NCBI RefSeq assembly: GCF_024693525.1
Contig: NZ_JAILKR010000090.1
Location: 1-5,579, forward strand
DNA from: Selenomonas sp.
GTDB lineage: Bacteria; Bacillota_C; Negativicutes; Selenomonadales; Selenomonadaceae
Length of the DNA stretch: 5,579 nucleotides
Direction of reading: 5' to 3'
The position numbers were made by a program, and so were the translations under genes. Positions 1 through 5,062 of the stretch are shown piece by piece. Under the pieces are notes generated by a model. That model was not told the DNA's origin. It ran no database searches and saw nothing but the letters and a program-made list of their open reading frames with translations. Every line of letters begins with the position of its first letter. Positions within the stretch are counted from its first letter, which is position 1.

Positions 1-74
1 GCTGCAACAAAGGCAGCCAATACATAGAACTGAATGAAATGTATGAGCAATTTCTTCCCCACAGAAGATTCCAT
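1..74 (-). CDS. Possible N-terminus of a membrane protein downstream of the cobalamin riboswitch (partial)
   Basis: A reading frame starts at ATG 74-72 and runs off the left edge after 24 complete codons. It begins MESSVGKK and continues into a hydrophobic stretch (LLIHFIQFYVLAAFVAA) that looks like a membrane segment. An AAAGG Shine-Dalgarno-like sequence lies 9 nt upstream of this ATG. The frame is open further upstream to an ATG at 146-144, which would add a second hydrophobic stretch (LWYVFSLFLTL), but that start has no ribosome binding site and lies inside a hairpin. Position is the main argument: a cobalamin riboswitch on this strand ends about 195 nt upstream and needs a target gene. 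Against it, the opposite strand is also open in exact codon register (see the plus-strand entry), so the hydrophobicity could be an antisense artefact. The family is not recognised. A role in cobalamin or cobalt uptake would be a guess from the riboswitch alone. Confidence 0.42.
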   Translation of the reverse strand, partial: MESSVGKKLLIHFIQFYVLAAFVA

Positions 75-95
75 GAGGAAAAACCTTTCGCCTAA
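1..95 (+). CDS. Alternative: C-terminal tail of an unknown rightward gene (partial)
   Basis: Starting at base 3, the plus strand reads 30 sense codons and then TAA at 93-95. The tail is hydrophilic and charged, ending QFLPHRRFHEEKPFA. It is in exact antisense codon register with the minus-strand frame, so only one of the two is likely to be real. In favour: a normal soluble-protein composition, and a long hairpin about 28 nt after the stop. Against: two consecutive AGA codons, which are rare in the confident genes here, no T-rich tract after the hairpin, and a minus-strand riboswitch that would then point at the end of this gene. No family is recognised. Confidence 0.27.
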   Translation, partial: CNKGSQYIELNEMYEQFLPHRRFHEEKPFA

Positions 96-123
96 AGTCA
101 AGAACAGCGAGAATACATACCAC

Positions 124-162
124 AATGAGCCCATTCCCTGCGGCATGCGGAAATGGGCTCAT
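124..162 (-). other. Long inverted repeat (hairpin) in the riboswitch leader
   Basis: ATGAGCCCATT at 125-135 is perfectly complementary to AATGGGCTCAT at 152-162, giving an 11-bp stem that extends by two C-G pairs across a one-base bulge. The loop is about 12 nt. It lies between the cobalamin riboswitch and the putative start at 74. On the minus strand it is followed by a mixed TGTGGTATGTATT stretch, and on the plus strand by CTTGAAAAAC. Neither is a proper U-tract, so it is not a classical intrinsic terminator. It could be part of the riboswitch expression platform, or a transcript end for a rightward gene stopping at 95. Confidence 0.45.
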
Positions 163-186
163 CTTGAAAAACATTCAGTTCTAACG

Positions 187-204
187 GTCAGGTAAAAGCC
201 TGAC
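187..204 (-). promoter_or_regulatory. Leader hairpin able to compete with riboswitch P1
   Basis: GTCAGG at 187-192 pairs with CCTGAC at 199-204 around a six-base loop. On the minus-strand RNA, the segment AGUCAGGC (205-198) is also complementary over 8 positions (one G-U pair) to GCCUGAUU (276-269). That second segment is the 3' strand of riboswitch helix P1. The two pairings exclude each other, which is the usual logic of an expression platform. No U-run follows the hairpin, so how it would affect expression is not visible. The complementarity is seen; the switching role is inferred. Confidence 0.4.
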
Positions 205-267
205 TCTTTCTAAACCAAATCGTCCAAGATCCCCATCCCCATCGCTCGCAGGTCAAACGGTGATCGT

Positions 268-430
268 CAATCAGGCAGTTCTCCTGGCTCCAGTTCATCG
301 CTTCTCCGCGCCTTCCCAAAGAGGCTTTTTCCCTCTCCAGTGACATATCTGCGGAGTCACTCGCTGTTACAGTGGCGGGACCGCGCCGGATTTTACCGGC
401 TTCCCTATTAAGTCTTTCGACACCTGATCC
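268..430 (-). promoter_or_regulatory. Cobalamin (B12) riboswitch
   Basis: All main conserved blocks of the adenosylcobalamin-type aptamer occur in order on the minus strand. The P1 5' strand is ATCAGG (428-423). Next come the AATAGGGAA block (409-401), a GCCGG-TAAAAT-CCGGC hairpin (400-385), the core CGGTCCCGCCACTGTAA (383-367), and a GTGAC/GTCAC stem in the variable arm (about 357-342). The B12 box GCCAGGAGAACTGCC (288-274) runs into the P1 3' strand CCTGAT (275-270). P1 closes with 6 base pairs. The box has AAC where the common form has ACC. Such elements bind cobalamin in the nascent mRNA and usually repress uptake, biosynthesis or B12-replaceable enzyme genes. The regulated gene lies towards base 1 and is mostly outside the window. 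Confidence 0.96.
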
Positions 431-447
431 AATCGCGATATTCTTTT

Positions 448-1857
448 TTAACTGACACTTATTTTACTATTGTTTTCGCTTATTGTCAAATAATTTTCCA
501 ATTTTTCTCGCAATGCACGACGATTTACCTTGCCACGGTCATTAAGGGGCATTTTTTTCAGGAAACAAAGGAGGCTGGGAACCTCCACCGGCTTTAGCGA
601 CTGGCGGATTTTCCGCCGCAGCCAAGACTCCTTGATGCCTTCATCACGGACGATAAAAGCCGCTAAGGTACTGCCGCGCAATTTATCGGCGCAGGGCAGT
701 ACCACCGCTTCGCGGATGCCAACCACCGCCTGCAATTCGTTCTCTACCCGCAGTGTGCTGATTTTGACGCCACCCTTATTCACCCAGGCATCCCGGCGGC
801 CTTCAAAAATCAATTCTCCCTTTTCATTTAGATAGCCCGTATCCTTTACCGTAAAGGGAATCTTTGCACCACTCACATGATAGGGTGTATCCACATAGAT
901 AAGGCCATCGTGCACCGTAACCCCAATTCCCGGGAAGGGCCGCCCCAAATTGCGGCTGTCGCGCCCGGGATCCGCGCAAATCGCATAGGAGATGTAGTTT
1001 AGCTCACTTGCCCCATAGTAGAGAAGAAGCTGCGCCTGGGGCAAAAGCCGCTGTAAATCGCAGATATTGCGCGCACTCAAAAGCTGGGAACCTGTAAACA
1101 GGGACTGCACATCGGACAATGGTTCCTTTAGCGCCGCCGCCAGCAGCTGCAATTTGGTGGGAATCAGGTAAATTACATCTACCGCCCACCCGCGCATAAG
1201 CTTTCCCCAGCGGCGGCAATGCATCCTTTCACTTGTGATGATGCTGCCTCCTTCATAGAGAACCGCCAGCAGGGAATTGAGATTGCCCGTAAAGCTAAGG
1301 CTCCCCTGTAAAAAGAGCCGCGAATCATGACCGACATGAAAAATTGGATTCTGTACGGGAAAGAACCCCGCCCAACTCTCGTAGGTGCGATACATTACCT
1401 TGGGCGCCCCCGTCGTACCAGAGCTCAATACCCCAAGAATATCCGGCGCCTCATGCCTCACCCTTTCACACGCGTTTTCTTCCCATGACAGGTCAAATTT
1501 TGACTGGTCAAAAGCTGACTTGTCAGATTTGACCGAAAGGGTCAAAAGCCCCTGCAAGCGGTTTTCCCGCAGGATTTCCTGCACTTCCCCAGGGGCAAAA
1601 CCATGATGCAACAGGATAGGCCGCATCTTTACCGCCTGCAAGGCCAAAAAGCCCGCCAGCTGACCGGCAAAGGTATCCGCCAGCAGCAAAACATCGGCCC
1701 CAGCCGCCCCCTGCGGCAGGCGTTCTGCGATTTGACCGGTCAACTGCTGAACCACTGCCAAAAATCGTTGATAGCTCCATTTCTCCCCATCCACCACGAG
1801 AAACAGCTTATCCGGCTGACTTGCCGCCCATTTTTGTAACAACGTATAATCGTTCAT
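448..1857 (-). CDS. AMP-forming acyl-CoA ligase (ANL superfamily), YhfT/VraA-like
   Basis: This 469-residue adenylate-forming enzyme should activate a carboxylic acid through an acyl-AMP, most likely to a CoA thioester. The family motifs are present in order: P-loop SSGTTGAPK (145-153), YYGASE (280-285; A5 motif), DTGYL (339-343; the A7 aspartate) with GELIFEGR (347-354), hinge/A8 region WVNKGGVKIS (358-367), and NDRGKVNR (439-446) with the A10 lysine at 443. The length is slightly short for long-chain acyl-CoA synthetases. The ATG overlaps the thiolase stop (ATGA), and GGAG lies 8 nt upstream, so translational coupling is likely. The combination with bioY and a thiolase matches Bacillus yhfT and staphylococcal vraA, which are known members of predicted biotin-repressor regulons. 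The acid substrate is unknown. Residues about 110-124, just before the P-loop, are encoded by a palindromic repeat array and look like a low-conservation linker. Confidence 0.9.
   Translation of the reverse strand: MNDYTLLQKWAASQPDKLFLVVDGEKWSYQRFLAVVQQLTGQIAERLPQGAAGADVLLLADTFAGQLAGFLALQAVKMRPILLHHGFAPGEVQEILRENRLQGLLTLSVKSDKSAFDQSKFDLSWEENACERVRHEAPDILGVLSSGTTGAPKVMYRTYESWAGFFPVQNPIFHVGHDSRLFLQGSLSFTGNLNSLLAVLYEGGSIITSERMHCRRWGKLMRGWAVDVIYLIPTKLQLLAAALKEPLSDVQSLFTGSQLLSARNICDLQRLLPQAQLLLYYGASELNYISYAICADPGRDSRNLGRPFPGIGVTVHDGLIYVDTPYHVSGAKIPFTVKDTGYLNEKGELIFEGRRDAWVNKGGVKISTLRVENELQAVVGIREAVVLPCADKLRGSTLAAFIVRDEGIKESWLRRKIRQSLKPVEVPSLLCFLKKMPLNDRGKVNRRALREKLENYLTISENNSKISVS
461..489 (-). 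promoter_or_regulatory. Promoter for the cobalamin riboswitch leader
   Basis: On the minus strand there is a perfect -35 TTGACA (489-484), a 17-bp spacer and a -10 TAAAAT (466-461, five of six consensus bases). Transcription would start near 454, about 25 nt before riboswitch helix P1. The whole promoter lies within the last codons of the acyl ligase gene, whose stop is at 450-448. Confidence 0.72.
1486..1546. repeat. Tandem array of TGACNNGTCA palindromes in the ligase gene
   Basis: Exact TGACNNGTCA copies begin at 1486 (NN=AG), 1501 (TG) and 1516 (TT). A fourth, expanded copy is TTTGACC-GAAAG-GGTCAAA at 1528-1546, a 7-bp stem. The unit starts are 15, 15 and 14 bases apart. On the coding (minus) strand the three exact copies are in the same codon phase (nGAC-NNG-TCA). 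They encode the pentad-like series SDK-SAFDQ-SKFDL-S at ligase residues 111-124, just before the nucleotide-binding loop. Confidence 0.85.
1732..1743. repeat. Solitary TTGACCGGTCAA palindrome in the ligase gene
   Basis: This is a 12-bp perfect palindrome containing TGACCGGTCA. It encodes part of QQLTGQIA (ligase residues 37-44) on the minus strand, in a different codon phase from the array at 1486-1525. Two near-matches occur nearby, TGACCGGCAA at 1661 and TGACTTGCCG near 1817. Confidence 0.7.
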
Positions 1858-3002
1858 TCCACCAGCTCCAATGCAATCGCTTCCCCCATGCCGCCAGCAC
1901 CGGCAATGGATAAAATCCCCCGACCGCCGCCAGCTCTTTGCAAGGACTTAATAAGATGGGCCAGCAAAATCCCTCCCGAGGCTCCATAGGGATGACCATA
2001 GGCCAGCGCCCCACCCAGGGAGTTGTACTTGGCCACACAAGCGGGATGCTTCCGCTCAAACAGCACGTCGATGACGGCAAAGGCCTCGTTGAACTCGATG
2101 GCCTGCAAATCCTCATAGCGCCAGCCCAGCCGCGTAAGCAGTACATCTGCCGTACGCATGGCTCCCCGCGGACTCTGAGCAGGACTTCCTCCCACCGAGG
2201 CCGTTCCCACGATGCGGGCCAGCGGCCGCTTTCCCTGCCGCTCCAGATAATTCTTTGACGCCAGCACCGCAAAAGCCGCGCCATCATTAGTCGAACAGGC
2301 GGTTCCCGCCGTTAGCGTCGTGCCCTCCCCCAAAAGCAGTGGCAAACGGTCGAGCAGTCGCTTACTCATGTGCGGACGAATACCATCATCCCGTGACCAT
2401 CCCTGAATCGGCACAATCACATCCTGCAAAACACCATCCCTTCGGGCAGCCGCCGCCCGGGTATGGGAATATAGCGCCCACTTTTCCAGCTCAGCCCGAG
2501 TTATCCCCTCCTCGGCCGCCACGCGTTCAGCACCGCGAAGCATCGTATCCGGGGCCATATCCTCCGGGGCGAACTGGGCCGTATAATATCGGCCATCTCC
2601 CGTTGGCACCAGGGCATAGCGGTCATCAAGCGGCGCATAGGTCCGCAAAGGCTGAAGCGACGAACTTTCCATTCCCCCCGCCAGCCATATATCCCCTTGG
2701 CCACTTGCGATTTTCGCATAAGCCATGCCTATGGCTGCAGCCGCTGACGCGCACTGCATATCCACCGTACAGGCTGGCACCTCCTCACAAAGTCCCGCCA
2801 GCAGTGCCATAAGCCGCGTGATGTTGCCGCCAGTTCCCACGGCATTGCCGCCTAAGATGCCATCCACAGCCGTAAGCTCACACCGCCGCAACAGAGCCTT
2901 TATCACTTCAGCCCCTAACACCTCAGGCCGTATCGCTTTGAATCGTCCCTTCCTGCCCACAATCGGCGTCCGCAGTGCCGCCAGTACATATACCTCCTGC
3001 AT
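1854..3002 (-). CDS. Thiolase-family protein (acetyl-CoA acyltransferase), YhfS/VraB-like, second catalytic Cys absent
   Basis: At 382 residues from ATG 3002 this is a full-length thiolase. It opens with VYVLAALRTPIV, typical of the family start. The nucleophile Cys84 sits in VDMQCASA, followed by AGGMESSS (108-115), TACSTNDGAA (234-243), EFNEAFA (303-309) and GGALAYGHPYGASGG (330-344, His337). These support acyl-enzyme formation and an oxyanion hole. The C-terminal motif that is normally C-x-G-G-G-M/Q-G reads AGAGGMG (367-373), so the Cys that usually acts as acid/base is Ala. Activity may therefore be altered or shifted to another reaction. A TTG at 3008 overlapping the bioY stop could extend the protein by two residues; the ATG 2 nt after that stop is preferred. 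The 3' end overlaps the ligase start by four bases. It lies in a biotin-linked operon, and its reaction partner acids are unknown. Confidence 0.9.
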   Translation of the reverse strand: MQEVYVLAALRTPIVGRKGRFKAIRPEVLGAEVIKALLRRCELTAVDGILGGNAVGTGGNITRLMALLAGLCEEVPACTVDMQCASAAAAIGMAYAKIASGQGDIWLAGGMESSSLQPLRTYAPLDDRYALVPTGDGRYYTAQFAPEDMAPDTMLRGAERVAAEEGITRAELEKWALYSHTRAAAARRDGVLQDVIVPIQGWSRDDGIRPHMSKRLLDRLPLLLGEGTTLTAGTACSTNDGAAFAVLASKNYLERQGKRPLARIVGTASVGGSPAQSPRGAMRTADVLLTRLGWRYEDLQAIEFNEAFAVIDVLFERKHPACVAKYNSLGGALAYGHPYGASGGILLAHLIKSLQRAGGGRGILSIAGAGGMGEAIALELVE

Positions 3003-3004
3003 GG

Positions 3005-3571
3005 TCAAAGGTTCTCAAACATTTTATTGATGCGCACACCGATAAAAGCCGCTAGCAGCGCCTTCATAATATCGCCGGGGATAAAGGGGAACACCGCCAT
3101 GATAAGTCCTTGCCAGAGCCCCACCTTCATGACCAGCATCATCGAAATCAAACCGCCCACATAGGTAAGGGGCACGCCGATGAGCACTGCCACCAAGGCA
3201 TAGCGGCGAAACGAAACGGCCTTGCCTTTAAGCAGACTGACCAATAAGCAGACAAAGGGCCAGCCAAAGTAAAAACCTCCCGTAGGCCCTAAGAGACGGC
3301 CAAGGCCTCCCATGCCGCCGGGAAATACTGGCAGACCTACCGCCCCCAGGAACACATAAGCCGCAATCGTGATAAACGTAAGCTTTGGCGGCAGGACCAA
3401 AGCCGTTACGGTAAGCGCCACCGTCAGCGCTGTCACCAATCCCGGTGTAAAGGGCAAAGGAAAGGAAATAAAGGCCGACACACAGCAAAAGGCCAGACAA
3501 AGGGCCATCTTGGTCAGCTGCCGCGTCGTAAATTTCTCTTCTGTCAATGTCATAATTGTGTCTTTCTGCAT
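3005..3571 (-). CDS. bioY: Biotin transporter S-component BioY
   Basis: This 188-residue integral membrane protein has about six hydrophobic segments and the BioY signature. The signature is GLPVFPGGMGGLG (79-91) followed by LLGPTGGFYFGWP (93-105), with FIPGDIMKALLAA (163-175) near the C-terminus. BioY binds biotin in the cytoplasmic membrane and normally works with an energy-coupling (ECF) module. No bioM, bioN or ecfT genes are adjacent, so it probably uses a shared ECF module or acts alone. The start at ATG 3571 has GGCAGG 8 nt upstream. A second ATG at codon 7, preceded by AAAGA, is possible. It lies 47 nt after the MaoC-like gene and 2 nt before the thiolase, consistent with one transcript. 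The length is normal for the family. Confidence 0.96.
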   Translation of the reverse strand: MQKDTIMTLTEEKFTTRQLTKMALCLAFCCVSAFISFPLPFTPGLVTALTVALTVTALVLPPKLTFITIAAYVFLGAVGLPVFPGGMGGLGRLLGPTGGFYFGWPFVCLLVSLLKGKAVSFRRYALVAVLIGVPLTYVGGLISMMLVMKVGLWQGLIMAVFPFIPGDIMKALLAAFIGVRINKMFENL

Positions 3572-3618
3572 GTCAAAAACCTGCCTTTACCGTAAATAAA
3601 AAATATAACCAAACACCA

Positions 3619-4161
3619 TCACTGCCAATGAAAAGCCGCTGTCATCCTCTCCCGCTGGAAAATTTTTCCTGCCTGCCAATCAACCAAAACGGTTCCCGCA
3701 AACATCGCATGATGAAACCGCAAGGACAACTGCCGCATCTCTGCCGAACGCTTTGCGAGTAATTTTTCCATAAGCAGCAAACCGGGAATAACCGGCTGAT
3801 TCCCCTGATGGATCCAGTTCGTATCGCCCACGTCAGCAGTAAACCTCTTAACATCCAGCGGCGACACGGACCAAGTTGACCGGTCAGCTTGACCGTTTCC
3901 CTGACTTGTCAGACTTGACTCGTCACGGGAAATCTCCTGCCGATACCCTAACAGCATCGTTACCTTGAGCACCTCGTTTCCTGTTACACAGCACGCCACC
4001 AAGAGTCCATGCCGATCCTTTAGCACCTGCAAGCCACTCGCCGCTGCTGGTTCGCTGTCCGTCACCTGCCAATCGGCGCGCATGATAACTGCACCAGCAA
4101 AGCGCTTCCCCTGCAAACGGGACAACAAGCGCGCCAATTCACGAAAATGATTTTGTTCCAT
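3619..4161 (-). CDS. MaoC/hotdog-like protein, VraC-like, first gene of the biotin-linked operon
   Basis: The protein is 180 residues from ATG 4161. The C-terminal half (about 100-165) resembles a MaoC-type (R)-specific hydratase. SPLDVKRFTADVGDTNWIH carries the Asp113/His118 pair of the GDxNxxH motif, followed by PVIPGLLLMEKLL (123-135) and LRFHHAMFAG (147-156), equivalent to the usual hydratase strands. The N-terminal part (1-75) may be a second, degenerate hotdog half. The two are joined by a polar linker (about 78-97) encoded by palindromic repeats. The start is set by AGGAGG (4172-4167) 5 nt upstream; a longer frame starting at TTG 4176 would place this site inside the gene. If catalytic, it would hydrate or dehydrate enoyl/3-hydroxyacyl thioesters, which suits its neighbours. 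Similarity to staphylococcal VraC is inferred from operon content, not from alignment. Confidence 0.78.
   Translation of the reverse strand: MEQNHFRELARLLSRLQGKRFAGAVIMRADWQVTDSEPAAASGLQVLKDRHGLLVACCVTGNEVLKVTMLLGYRQEISRDESSLTSQGNGQADRSTWSVSPLDVKRFTADVGDTNWIHQGNQPVIPGLLLMEKLLAKRSAEMRQLSLRFHHAMFAGTVLVDWQAGKIFQRERMTAAFHWQ
3877..3925. repeat. Cluster of TGACNNGTCA palindromes in the MaoC-like gene
   Basis: Exact copies lie at 3877-3886 (NN=CG), 3902-3911 (TT) and 3916-3925 (TC). A half copy, TGACCG, starts at 3890. The starts are 13, 12 and 14 bases apart. The segment encodes the polar linker RDESSLTSQGNGQADRST (residues 79-96). The outer two copies share the Asp-x-Ser codon phase seen in the ligase array, while the middle one is read as LTSQ. 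Confidence 0.83.
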
Positions 4162-4166
4162 AACCG

Positions 4167-4172
4167 CCTCCT
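4167..4172 (-). promoter_or_regulatory. Ribosome binding site that fixes the MaoC-like start
   Basis: A perfect AGGAGG lies 5 nt before ATG 4161. It overlaps the five extra codons of the alternative TTG start at 4176, which is therefore rejected. With transcription starting near 4179, the 5' leader would be only about 18 nt. Confidence 0.85.
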
Positions 4173-4185
4173 GCAAACATGTTTC

Positions 4186-4214
4186 ATTATAGCCACCTTT
4201 ACCCGCATCGTCAA
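4186..4214 (-). promoter_or_regulatory. Promoter of the biotin-linked operon
   Basis: The minus strand reads TTGACG (4214-4209), then a 17-bp spacer, then a perfect TATAAT (4191-4186). This matches the sigma-A/sigma-70 consensus at 11 of 12 bases. Predicted initiation is near 4179, just ahead of the AGGAGG of the first gene. The -35 hexamer lies within one arm of the BirA-like operator. Confidence 0.87.
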
Positions 4215-4240
4215 CCTATCGTTTTCTTTTAAGTTAACCA
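4208..4240. promoter_or_regulatory. Candidate BirA (biotin repressor) operator
   Basis: On the minus strand the arms are TGGTTAACT (4240-4232) and GGTTGACGA (4216-4208), separated by 15 bp. Against the BirA operator arms known from low-GC Gram-positives (TTGTTAACC and GGTTAACAA) each arm matches 7 of 9 bases. The spacing falls within that reported for BirA sites. One arm covers the -35 box, so bound BirA-biotinoyl-AMP would block RNA polymerase. The presence of bioY in the operon strongly favours this reading. A DNA-binding BirA in this genome is not shown. Confidence 0.66.
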
Positions 4241-4288
4241 ACACTTCTTCGCTGACATACGGCCTGAAATTGCTATTTCTAAGAAAAT

Positions 4289-4317
4289 TTTAAAGTTTTT
4301 CAAGGGTTATTTTTAAT
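4289..4317 (+). promoter_or_regulatory. Weak candidate promoter for the zinc-ribbon gene
   Basis: TTTAAA (4289-4294), a 17-bp spacer and TTTAAT (4312-4317) resemble -35 and -10 boxes, the latter at five of six bases. The region is very A/T-rich, so similar matches are easy to find and this placement is tentative. Confidence 0.28.
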
Positions 4318-4367
4318 CTCCCATGCTACTTTTAACTATGAACTTTTTTACTAAGGAGTGTTTCGTT

Positions 4368-5042
4368 ATGTTCTGTAAAAATTGTGGTGAGCAGCTCCCC
4401 GACAATGCACACTTCTGCAAAAAATGCGGCATACCCATTGCGGTTAATCCTGTCCGCAAGCTCCCTGCTCCTAGCGGCTCACCTTCCAAATCCATCAAAA
4501 TCATTCTCGCGGTGCTGGCCATCGTCATTCTTATCTTTGGATCCATCCAAGTCCACAATCGAAAACTTGCAGAACATCCATCCTCCCAACCAACAGTGGA
4601 GGAACAACAGCAACAGCAACAGCCTAAACAGGAGCAAAAAGCAGCACAAAAAAAGCCTCAACCAGCCCCCAATACGCCGCAAATCGCCCTGGACGGAATC
4701 CAAATCAAAAAAAATGCCTGGGGTGAACCGCAACTGCATCTCGATATCCGCAACACCGATGCTGAAAAAACCATCGATAAATACCGCATCGTTGTCTATG
4801 CGTTCGATAGCAAGGGCCTACTGTTAAAGAGCAGTATCAATGCCACTTCCTGTTACCACGGAAGTGGCGATTTTCCCATTGCTCCAGGCGAAACGCTGAA
4901 GAGCTCCAAAAGCTGGATCCTTCATGGCTTTGACAACGGGCAAAAATTCCGGGCCAAAGTCATCTACCTCCACTACACGGACGACACCGAATGGAAAGCT
5001 GCCAACGGCCAGGACATCAGCCTAACCGGCACCATCAGCTAA
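4368..5042 (+). CDS. Zinc-ribbon, single-pass membrane protein with extracytoplasmic domain (unknown function)
   Basis: This is a 224-residue protein. ATG 4368 is chosen because AAGGAG lies 9 nt upstream and it puts the zinc ribbon at the very N-terminus; the frame extends upstream to 4323 without another good site. The order is: a CxxC-x10-CxxC zinc ribbon (Cys 3, 6, 17, 20); a Pro/Ser linker; one transmembrane helix (about 42-61); a Gln/Lys/Pro-rich low-complexity linker (about 72-104) with six consecutive Gln at 80-85; and a beta-rich domain (about 106-224) resembling the FxLYD or DUF-type domains often found after zinc ribbons. The ribbon should be cytoplasmic and the C-terminal domain outside the membrane. 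No enzyme motif is visible. The gene is monocistronic, diverges from the biotin-linked operon and ends in its own terminator. The exact domain family is not identified. Confidence 0.85.
   Translation: MFCKNCGEQLPDNAHFCKKCGIPIAVNPVRKLPAPSGSPSKSIKIILAVLAIVILIFGSIQVHNRKLAEHPSSQPTVEEQQQQQQPKQEQKAAQKKPQPAPNTPQIALDGIQIKKNAWGEPQLHLDIRNTDAEKTIDKYRIVVYAFDSKGLLLKSSINATSCYHGSGDFPIAPGETLKSSKSWILHGFDNGQKFRAKVIYLHYTDDTEWKAANGQDISLTGTIS
4605..4622 (+). repeat. Three tandem CAACAG hexamers coding six glutamines
   Basis: CAACAG is repeated three times in frame and encodes Gln 80-85 of the zinc-ribbon protein's linker. Such tracts can change length by replication slippage without breaking the frame. Confidence 0.8.
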
Positions 5043-5062
5043 AACTTGTCCTTTCTATCCCC

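Noticed and set aside
124..162. Standard Rho-independent terminator
   Set aside because: The stem is strong, but neither strand has a run of T residues after it, so it is recorded only as a hairpin.
1486..1546. CRISPR-like repeat array
   Set aside because: The units are 15 bp with no unique spacers, lie in frame inside a conserved gene, and no cas genes are present.
2339..2812. Long open frame on the plus strand inside the thiolase gene (157 codons)
   Set aside because: It is antisense to a well-conserved thiolase, very rich in Pro and His with no domain-like pattern, and lacks a ribosome binding site. It is a by-product of GC-rich codons on the other strand.
3572..3618. Separate promoter for bioY in the 47-nt gap after the MaoC-like gene
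   Set aside because: A TATATT-like sequence exists in an A/T-rich stretch, but no -35 box stands at proper spacing, and the gap is short enough for a single operon.
4162..4176. Five-codon N-terminal extension of the MaoC-like protein from a TTG at 4176
   Set aside because: The extension consists of the AGGAGG ribosome binding site for ATG 4161, and the predicted transcription start (about 4179) would leave almost no leader.
4323..4367. Longer N-terminus of the zinc-ribbon protein from an ATG at 4323 or 4338
   Set aside because: These starts lack a ribosome binding site, and the extension contains the AAGGAG that serves ATG 4368. Starting at 4368 gives the usual N-terminal zinc ribbon.
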